Positions 52,134-57,863 of a stretch of 57,863 bases of DNA are shown here, in pieces; the first letter of the stretch is position 1, and every line of letters starts with the position of its first letter. The notes under the pieces were generated by a model that worked only from the letters and a program-made list of their open reading frames with translations, did not search any database and was not told where the DNA came from. This stretch comes from Desulfovibrio sp. Lineage in GTDB: Bacteria; Desulfobacterota; Desulfovibrionia; Desulfovibrionales; Desulfovibrionaceae. The stretch spans positions 1-57,863 of the forward strand of contig JAITSV010000016.1 of the NCBI GenBank assembly GCA_031287575.1, in the 5' to 3' direction. The position numbers and the translations under genes are program-made.

Positions 52134-52377
52134 GTCCGTTTCCTTGCGGCCTGTGGCGGCGTTGGGCCATACCCTACCGCAGAACGGGGGAAAAGGCCAA
52201 TCGGAATGCCTGAGCAATGAGCGCGCAATGACCGCGCAATGACCATGCGGTGCCGGCAGGGGGGCGTAACAGTGGCATGCAGCGCCCCCAAAGGCGGGCC
52301 GTGGATGGTTTGCCAAGCAGCCGGAAACCGGTTAGCAATGAAGATAGCTACCAATTCCCACCGCACGGGTGAACCCG
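52134..52377. other. Divergent spacer HesB-like / pyrR
   Basis: About 245 bp, no gene seen. The rightward promoter of pyrR should be in 52250-52370. Sequence at 52208-52250 contains a repeated GACCGCGCAATGA/GAGCGCGCAATGA motif. Confidence 0.5.
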
Positions 52378-52911
52378 ATGGAACAGACCATTCTGCTGAC
52401 GGAAGAGGAAATGCGCCGGGCGCTGGAGCGCCTGGCCTATCAGGTGCTGGAACGCCACGGCGACTGCGCGGGCCTTGTGCTTGTGGGCATCCAGCGGCGG
52501 GGGGCCGACATCGCGGCCCGCCTCGGCCGCATCATCGCCGAACGCCTTGGCCGCGCGCTGCCTTCGGGCGCGCTGGACATCAACCTGTACCGTGACGACT
52601 GGACCACCCTGTCCGCCAAGCCCGCCATCGGGCCGTCGGACATTCCCGTGGACCTGGACGGGCGCGACGTGCTGCTGGTGGACGACGTGCTGTTCACCGG
52701 GCGCACCATCCGCGCCGCGCTGGAAGCGCTGCTGGACTATGGCAGGCCACGCCGCGTGGAACTGCTGGTGCTGGTGGACCGTGGGCACCGCGAACTGCCC
52801 ATTCACGCCGACTACGTGGGCCGCGCCGTGAACACGGGCCGTAACGAACAGGTGGACGTGCTGCTGCGCGAGCGCGACGGACGGGACGAGGTGTCGTTGT
52901 CTTCGCATTAG
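52378..52911 (+). CDS. pyrR: Bifunctional pyr operon regulator / uracil phosphoribosyltransferase
   Basis: Protein of 177 residues (PyrR 175-185). The start at 52378 (MEQTILLTEEEMRRAL) matches the family; a GTG three codons earlier is possible. Signatures: 'LVLVGIQRRGADIAARLGRII', the PRPP loop 'VLLVDDVLFTGRTIRAALEAL' and 'DRGHRELPIHADYVGRAV'. In other bacteria PyrR binds pyr mRNA to control attenuation and has uracil phosphoribosyltransferase activity. No pyr gene is adjacent. A hairpin lies beyond the stop, but its T-tract favours the convergent gene. Confidence 0.9.
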   Translation: MEQTILLTEEEMRRALERLAYQVLERHGDCAGLVLVGIQRRGADIAARLGRIIAERLGRALPSGALDINLYRDDWTTLSAKPAIGPSDIPVDLDGRDVLLVDDVLFTGRTIRAALEALLDYGRPRRVELLVLVDRGHRELPIHADYVGRAVNTGRNEQVDVLLRERDGRDEVSLSSH

Positions 52912-52955
52912 GCGGCGAGCTTTTGCAGTTTCGCGCCGCCCGCGTGCGGCGCACG

Positions 52956-52994
52956 AAAAACGGGGCGGTGCCGTGGTTGCGGCGTCGCCCCGTT
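52956..52994 (-). terminator. Terminator of the MprF-like gene
   Basis: Leftward, AACGGGGCG (52994-52986) pairs with CGCCCCGTT (52967-52959) and is followed by TTT, part of the plus-strand AAAAA at 52956-52960. It lies 56 bp after the MprF-like stop, close to convergent pyrR. Confidence 0.75.
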
Positions 52995-53049
52995 GTCGCC
53001 CCGTTGTCGCGTCGTTGTCGCGCCGTGCGCGCGAGCTGCGCGGGATGTC

Positions 53050-54777
53050 CTAGTCGCTTTCGGGCTTCCCGGTCTGGCTGGTTTGCCCCGGCTTCTTGCG
53101 GCGCAGGGCGTTTTCGCGAATGCGCTGGGCCGCGCGATAGATGCGCCGGAAACGTTCGCGCCGCGCCGCCGTGAATTCGCCAAAGCGTCCGTGCAGCGGA
53201 AAGGCCAGGCGCCGCACCATGAACACCGTCAGCACGATGGCTATGCCGCCAAAGGCGCGCAGCAGGCGGGCGGCATCGTTTTCCGCGGCGAAGGTCCACC
53301 ATAGTTCCGCGGTATAGGGAACGCGGGCATGCACGAACAGGCCCAGCAGCAGGGCACAGCCCACCACCAGCAACACCGCCACCATCCAGCGCACGGTAAA
53401 CCGTTCGCGCAGCAGCGAGGTGCGGCGGAAAAAGCGCCGCCGGGTCACGCACAGCGATGCCAGCACCAGCGCCAGCAGGATGGCTTCCTGCCAGTCCAGC
53501 CCCTTCAGCACGCAACTGGCGATGCCCAGCACCACCAGGGCCGTCACCAGCCGCCAGGCCGAAGCCAGGCGGCGTTGCAGCCCGCGCGAAAGCAGCAGCA
53601 GACCGACGCCCGCCACGCCACCCAGGAAGTGGGCCGATTCCATGGCCCACAGCGGCACGTTGGCCATCAGTACGGCGCGGCTGTCCGCCGCCAGGGGGAT
53701 GGCGCTGGAGAACAGCAGGATCAGCCCCGCGGCAAAGGCCAGATAGGCCATCAGGGTGTGCGACAGGGCATCGGTCCAGTGGCCCGCTTCGTCCAGCATC
53801 CGTTCCGCCTCGTGGCGGCGCAGGTGCAGCTCGTGGCCGCCCAGCAGCACGGCGGCGAACAGCAGCGGCAGCAGGTAGTAGATGAACCGGAAGCAGATCA
53901 GCGCGGCGATGACCGTCTGCGGCGAATGGGTGTGCGACAGGCTGAGGATGACCAGTTCGAACACGCCCGCGCCGCCGGGCACGTGGCTGAGCACCACGGC
54001 CACGATGGCCATCAGGTACACGGAAAGGAACTGGATGAAGTCCAGCCCGAGGTCGGCGGGCATGAGCACGAACAGGCAGGCCGCCGCCACCACCAGGTCC
54101 AGCCCGGCCACCATGGTCTGCATGATGGCCAGCCGGAAGGGCGGCAGCGCGAATTCCTTGCCCATGACCCGGATGGGGTGCTTCGCCACCAGCGTCAGGA
54201 CGTGGTAGCCGATGGTCAGCGCCAGCAGCGCCACGCCCAGCAGGCGCACGTCGCGCACGGGAATGTCGAGCGATTCGGGCACCGGCAGCGGCTGGATGAT
54301 GAACACGGCCCCGGCCACGCCCAGCGCGCCCACCCAGAAGGTGATGGCCAGCATGACCACCAGGCGCACCACGTCCACCACCGAAAAGCCCCAGGCCGAA
54401 TAGAACCGGTAGCGCACCGAACTGCCGCCCAGCAGCGCCCCGAAGTTGTAGCTGGTCACGCAGCCCACGAACGAGACGAGGGCGGTGCGGGCCATGGAAA
54501 GCGGCTTGTTGATGGCGCGCAGGGCCAGCGCGTCGTACCCCACCAGCACCAGGTAGTTGAACACCATCAGCACCATGGAGGCCACGATGCTGGTCATGGG
54601 CATCTGGCGCATGCTCTCGCGGATTTCGTCGATGTGGTATTTGCTGACTTCGTTGTACAGCAGCCACACCGCCCCGCAGAAAACGGCGAACACCGCAACC
54701 TTGCCCAGCGAACGCAGGTGCTTCTTCCATGGTGAGGAATGCTTGGGGGCGGCGGATACGACGTCTGTGTGCTGCAT
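53050..54777 (-). CDS. MprF-like membrane protein lacking the synthase domain
   Basis: Integral membrane protein of 575 residues with 12-14 hydrophobic segments. The first half resembles the UPF0104/LPG-synthase transmembrane family: 'NYLVLVGYDALALRAINKPLS', 'SYNFGALLGGSSVRYRFYSAWG' and 'LSHVPGGAGVFELVILSL' are MprF-type motifs, together forming the lipid flippase. The second half continues with hydrophobic segments ending 'WWTFAAENDAARLLRAFGG'. The large cytoplasmic aminoacyl-PG synthase domain that follows in MprF is absent; the protein ends in a basic tail. It probably flips a lipid other than, or without making, lysyl-PG. It is a single gene with its own terminator. Confidence 0.75.
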   Translation of the reverse strand: MQHTDVVSAAPKHSSPWKKHLRSLGKVAVFAVFCGAVWLLYNEVSKYHIDEIRESMRQMPMTSIVASMVLMVFNYLVLVGYDALALRAINKPLSMARTALVSFVGCVTSYNFGALLGGSSVRYRFYSAWGFSVVDVVRLVVMLAITFWVGALGVAGAVFIIQPLPVPESLDIPVRDVRLLGVALLALTIGYHVLTLVAKHPIRVMGKEFALPPFRLAIMQTMVAGLDLVVAAACLFVLMPADLGLDFIQFLSVYLMAIVAVVLSHVPGGAGVFELVILSLSHTHSPQTVIAALICFRFIYYLLPLLFAAVLLGGHELHLRRHEAERMLDEAGHWTDALSHTLMAYLAFAAGLILLFSSAIPLAADSRAVLMANVPLWAMESAHFLGGVAGVGLLLLSRGLQRRLASAWRLVTALVVLGIASCVLKGLDWQEAILLALVLASLCVTRRRFFRRTSLLRERFTVRWMVAVLLVVGCALLLGLFVHARVPYTAELWWTFAAENDAARLLRAFGGIAIVLTVFMVRRLAFPLHGRFGEFTAARRERFRRIYRAAQRIRENALRRKKPGQTSQTGKPESD

Positions 54778-55566
54778 GCGGGGAAGGTGCCGTCAAGGAT
54801 GAGAGTGTTTACGTGAGCCGCGTTGCCACACCTGTCGGCGCGGCGGAACGCAGCCTACACTGGAGCCCCGGTTACGGCAAGGCGGTGGAGCATGAATTCC
54901 CGTGTGGGGCATGTCGTTGCCACTGGTGTCGCGCGCCGGGGACGCGCTTTTGTGTGCCGTACGCGCTGTTGGGCATGCGGGGTTGGCGGCAGGAACAGGT
55001 TTTGTACGCGGTTCGCGCGTTGCCGCCGAGGGGGCAGCGAGGCCGGACCGTGCGTCTGCCGCCATGCCGCAGGGCGCGCGGTCCGGTGGGAGAGGCGGTG
55101 GGGCGTTGCGGCGGGTTCTTGGGACGTCCGTTTCAGTTCCGAAGGATGTCTCGCATGTTTCACGGTTTCGGGAAACGTTGCCCGCGTGGCCTATCCATGG
55201 GCAGTACATGAATATTTTTTCCTGTCGCATGGGCGTGTTGTGTCAAGAAGTCGGTTTCGTAGCATTTCTGTCGCTTGAACACGTTTCAACGGTGCAGTAG
55301 AAGAGCGTTCCGCAGGGGGACTGTGTCCCGGCTGCATGGCGCTTTGCATGTGCGAAGCGCCCGTTTGGCGTGTCCGCAGCCGCAGTGCGGGCAGGCGCGC
55401 GCCGCATTCGGCAAGGGGTTGCCCGTGGGCGTCGCGCCGGTACCTTTTCATGCCGCATCATGCTGCCGCAGTGTGTCGGGGCGCGATGCAGGGCGGGGGG
55501 CCTTTGACGGCGCGGGAATGGTGACCTGGATCACCGCCCGCCTGCCGCGCGGGCCGAAGGAAGGAT
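54778..55566. other. 790-bp stretch with no credible gene
   Basis: Frames of 80-160 residues overlap here on both strands but all read as Arg/Cys/Gly-rich low-complexity translation, lack ribosome-binding sites and have no recognisable motif. Both gene neighbours point outward (MprF-like leftward, peptidase rightward), so promoters for both should lie here. The right end (55237-55310) is AT-richer (TGTGTCAAGAAGTCGG...GTAGCAT). Confidence 0.5.
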
Positions 55567-56856
55567 ATGGACGCAGTGAGTCCCGGGCAGGAGATGTACC
55601 GCTGGATGGCGGACCTCTTTCCCATTTGCAGGAGCCTTACCGGTGACGGGGTGCGCGAGACGTTGCGCTACCTTGGCGATTTGCTGCCGGGCCTGCGCCT
55701 GCACGAGGTGCCCAGCGGCACGCAGTGCTTCGACTGGACCGTGCCGGACGAGTGGAACATCCGCGATGCCTGGGTGGCCGACATGCAGGGCAACCGGCTG
55801 ATCGACTTCAAGGCCAGCAACCTGCACGTGGTGGGCTATTCCGAGCCGGTGGACACCGTGGTGACCCGCGAGGAACTGGACGCCCGGCTCTACTCGCTGC
55901 CCGACCAGCCGGACGCCATTCCCTACGTCACCTCGTACTACAAGCGCACCTGGGGGTTCTGCATCGCGCACGACAAGCGCGAGGCGCTGGGCCCCGGCCC
56001 GTTCCGGGTGGTGATCGATTCCACCCTGGCCTCCGGCCACATGACCTGCGCCGACCTGTTCCTGCCCGGCCGTTCGGAAAAGACGGTGGTGCTGTCCACC
56101 TACGTCTGCCACCCCTCCATGGCCAACAACGAACTTTCCGGCCCGGTGCTGCAAACGGCCATGGCCCGCCACCTGATGCAGCGCGACCGCGAACTGTCGT
56201 ACCTGCTGGTGTTCGTGCCGGAAACCATCGGCACCATCTGGTACCTCAGCCGGCATCTGGCCGAGATGCAGCGCGACGTGGTGGCCGGTTTCGTGCTGAG
56301 CTGCACCGGCGACGACAGGGGCTGGTCGTACCTGCCCTCTCGCCAGGGCGATACGTTGTCCGACCGCACCCTGCTGCACGTGCTGGGCGCCTATCATCCG
56401 GACTTCAAGCGCTACACCTTCCTGGATCGGGCCAGCGACGAGCGCCAGTACAACAGCCCCGGCGTGGACCTGCCCATCATTCCCTTTGCGCGCAGCCTGT
56501 ACCGGCACTATCCGGAGTACCACACCTCGCTGGACGACCTTTCCGTGGTGTCCCCGGCGGGGCTGGACAATTCGTTCACCACGCTGGCGCGCTGCCTGGA
56601 CATCATCGAGAACAACCGCACCTGGCGCGCCACCTGCCTGTGCGAGCCGCAACTGGGCAAGCGCGGCCTGTACCCCACCACCTCCATGAAGAACGGGTAC
56701 TGCAACAAGGTGAACATCATCATCGACTACCTGGCCTATGCGGACGGCACGCTGGACCTGGTGCAGATCGCCGACCGCATCGGCGTGCCCGCCGACGAGT
56801 GCATCCCCGTGGTGCGCGAACTGGTGGCGGCGGGGGTGCTGGCCCCGGTGGAGTAA
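55567..56856 (+). CDS. DUF4910-type aminopeptidase-like protein with C-terminal winged helix
   Basis: Protein of 429 residues. 'MYRWMADLFPICRSLTGDGVRETLRYL' and 'WTVPDEWNIRDAWVAD' match the DUF2172/DUF4910 family of M28-like zinc peptidases. Candidate metal ligands are His in 'STYVCHPSMANNELSGP', Asp/Glu in 'RASDERQYNSPGVDLP', and His in 'YPEYHTSLDDLSVVSP'. The last 75 residues ('NKVNIIIDYLAYADGTLDLVQIADRIGVPADECIPVVRELVAAG') form a winged helix seen in the same family. Relatives often lie in polysaccharide gene clusters; here it stands alone. It ends at a strong terminator. The substrate is unknown. Confidence 0.8.
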   Translation: MDAVSPGQEMYRWMADLFPICRSLTGDGVRETLRYLGDLLPGLRLHEVPSGTQCFDWTVPDEWNIRDAWVADMQGNRLIDFKASNLHVVGYSEPVDTVVTREELDARLYSLPDQPDAIPYVTSYYKRTWGFCIAHDKREALGPGPFRVVIDSTLASGHMTCADLFLPGRSEKTVVLSTYVCHPSMANNELSGPVLQTAMARHLMQRDRELSYLLVFVPETIGTIWYLSRHLAEMQRDVVAGFVLSCTGDDRGWSYLPSRQGDTLSDRTLLHVLGAYHPDFKRYTFLDRASDERQYNSPGVDLPIIPFARSLYRHYPEYHTSLDDLSVVSPAGLDNSFTTLARCLDIIENNRTWRATCLCEPQLGKRGLYPTTSMKNGYCNKVNIIIDYLAYADGTLDLVQIADRIGVPADECIPVVRELVAAGVLAPVE

Positions 56857-56966
56857 GAGGCGGAGTAGGGTGGCCCGAATCAGGGTATGGTCTTGATGGG
56901 GACAGGGCGGCTACCGGTTGCCCCGCGCTGGAGTTGCCCGCAAGGCCCGAAAGTTTGCCATGAACG

Positions 56967-56996
56967 AGGCCCCCGGCACGATGCCGGGGGCCTTTT
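56967..56996. terminator. Bidirectional terminator
   Basis: Perfect 11-bp stem AGGCCCCCGGC-acgat-GCCGGGGGCCT followed by TTTT in the rightward direction. It lies between the peptidase gene (rightward) and the GlcG/HbpS-like gene (leftward). Confidence 0.85.
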
Positions 56997-57019
56997 GCAT
57001 GCTGCGCGGATGTGGCGCG

Positions 57020-57601
57020 CTAGTTCAGCGCGGCAACGCCAGCCTTGGCGACCGCCATGTCGTTTTCGACCGAGCTGCCGCTGACCCCGACGGCCCCGAT
57101 GACGGTGCCGTCCTTGGCGCGCAGCAGTTCACCCCCGCCAAAGATGACCAGATTGCCGTTGGTCACCTCTATGCCGTACAGCGGCTGGCCCGGCTGGGCC
57201 GCGTCCCCCAGTTCCTTGGTGGACATGTTGAAGAAGCGCGCCGTGCGGGCCTTGCCGATGGAAATGTCGATGCTGCCCAGAAATGCCCCTTCCATGCGCG
57301 CGAACGCCTTCAGGTTGCCCCCGGCGTCCACCACGGCGATGTTCATCAGCGTGCCTTGTTCCACGGCCTTGGCCTGCGCGGCGGCGATGACCTTCTGCGC
57401 CTGGGCCAGGGTGATGTCGCCGGGCAGCACCAGCTTTGCGGCATCCGCCGGGGCCGCCTGCGCGGGCAGGGCCACGGCCATGCAGCAGCCCACGGCCAGC
57501 AGGGCCGCCAGCATCAGTCCGCCGATGCTCCGGATGTGCCGGATGTGCCGGATGTTCCCGATGCTCCGGAAGTTCAGAGTGGTCCGAGTTCCGTGTGCCA
57601 T
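57020..57601 (-). CDS. GlcG/HbpS-like heme-degrading domain protein, secreted
   Basis: Protein of 193 residues. The start at 57601 (MAHGTRTTL) follows AAGGAGG six bases upstream. The signal peptide has an odd repetitive n-region 'RSIGNIRHIRHIRSIGG' encoded by five 9-bp units (57524-57568), then a hydrophobic core cleaved near 'AQAAPA'. The mature part matches the GlcG/HbpS fold (DUF336): 'LTLAQAQKVIAAAQAKA'-type helix, 'NIAVVDAGGNLKAFARMEGAFLGSIDIS', and 'GGGELLRAKDGTVIGAVGVSG'. HbpS relatives bind heme or cobalamin in the periplasm. It is leftward and monocistronic, ending near the 56967 terminator. Confidence 0.85.
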   Translation of the reverse strand: MAHGTRTTLNFRSIGNIRHIRHIRSIGGLMLAALLAVGCCMAVALPAQAAPADAAKLVLPGDITLAQAQKVIAAAQAKAVEQGTLMNIAVVDAGGNLKAFARMEGAFLGSIDISIGKARTARFFNMSTKELGDAAQPGQPLYGIEVTNGNLVIFGGGELLRAKDGTVIGAVGVSGSSVENDMAVAKAGVAALN

Positions 57602-57863
57602 TGCAGCCTCCTTGTCGGTCACGGCAAGCGTGAGTGCTTGCTGTTATAGGCTTTGGTGCCGCATAACATATTTTTCGTGACTATACACGTGCGCGGCAGG
57701 GCGCGGCGGTGCAAGGGGGGGCGGGACGGCGCAAGGGCAGCGCAAGGGGCGCGGGGTGTCAGCGGGCGACGGCAGATGGCGGTAGGGGAGGGGGATAGTC
57801 GGAGCAGCGGTGCGACGGCACAGAGGACGGGGGGCAAAGGAAAAGGGGGGCAGGGCCCCCCTT
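57602..57863. other. Right-edge intergenic DNA
   Basis: About 260 bp, no gene supported. The first part (57602-57690) would hold the promoter of the leftward GlcG/HbpS-like gene and is AT-richer (TTGCTGTTATAGGC, ATAACATATTTTTCG). The rest is G-rich low-complexity sequence running off the window. Confidence 0.5.

Noticed and set aside
54793..55300. Several overlapping frames of 80-160 residues on both strands
   Set aside because: They lack ribosome-binding sites and motifs, have Arg/Cys/Gly-rich composition, and overlap one another in all frames.

Overview
The window is about 58 kb of very GC-rich bacterial DNA. It fits the chromosome of a sulfate-reducing deltaproteobacterium of the Desulfovibrio/Nitratidesulfovibrio group, close to the D. 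vulgaris lineage. I infer this from the GC content, the CbiK-type chelatase, the HesB-like selenoprotein, the DivIVA/YggT/DUF167 block ahead of ilvBN, and a gene order (zur-znuBCA, ispG-proS-xseA...ispA-dxs, galE, lpxB, rfbBD, cbiK, tatA, ilvBNC) that I recall from D. vulgaris. No database was searched. I see no rRNA, tRNA, CRISPR array, transposase or phage gene, so this is mostly ordinary core chromosome with informative intergenic DNA.

Layout. 0.3-2.2 kb: leftward cluster of two FlgO-like envelope proteins and a small lipoprotein. 2.6-6.3 kb: leftward zinc-uptake operon znuA-znuC-znuB-zur, with a sigma70-like promoter and a near-perfect palindromic operator ahead of znuA. 6.6-15.5 kb: rightward ispG-proS, then xseA, an M23 peptidase, xseB, ispA and dxs (isoprenoid synthesis, tRNA charging, DNA repair). 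15.6-22.9 kb: leftward chemoreceptor, MarC-like protein, queD and dnaE. 23.4-25.5 kb: small membrane protein, HD hydrolase and methyltransferase. 25.9-28.7 kb: leftward lipoprotein, HAD phosphatase and DUF3179 protein. 28.9-34.8 kb: galE, then the leftward rfbB-rfbD-gate protein-lpxB-GNAT cluster (surface polysaccharide and lipid A). 35.3-41.4 kb: cbiK, a secreted protein, tatA, a coenzyme A disulfide reductase-like/rhodanese fusion, a cysteine-rich protein and a hypothetical protein. 41.6-47.8 kb: HAD phosphatase, YggT, DivIVA, DUF167, a YdcH-like protein, then ilvB, ilvN and ilvC. 48.1-52.9 kb: MarR regulator with an Fe-S protein, FMN reductase, a small protein, two HesB/IscA-like genes and pyrR. 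53-57.6 kb: MprF-like flippase, DUF4910-type peptidase and a GlcG/HbpS-like secreted protein.

The most notable gene is at 51274-51594 (minus strand). It is a HesB/IscA-like protein with an in-frame TGA at codon 33, exactly where the family has its first cluster-ligand cysteine, followed by a SECIS-like hairpin. I read it as a selenoprotein. A paralogue with serine at that position lies directly downstream.

The other unusual layer is intergenic. Three copies of a palindromic MITE-like element (34.84, 46.19 and 50.49 kb) share long inverted termini. A second short palindromic module occurs at 3.2, 41.4 and 46.3-46.5 kb, probably with a diverged copy at 25.7 kb, and two of its copies sit inside one of the MITE-like elements. 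A family of long G/C-armed hairpins recurs downstream of genes, and phase-preserving 9- to 26-bp tandem repeats occur both in spacers and in signal-peptide or linker coding sequence.
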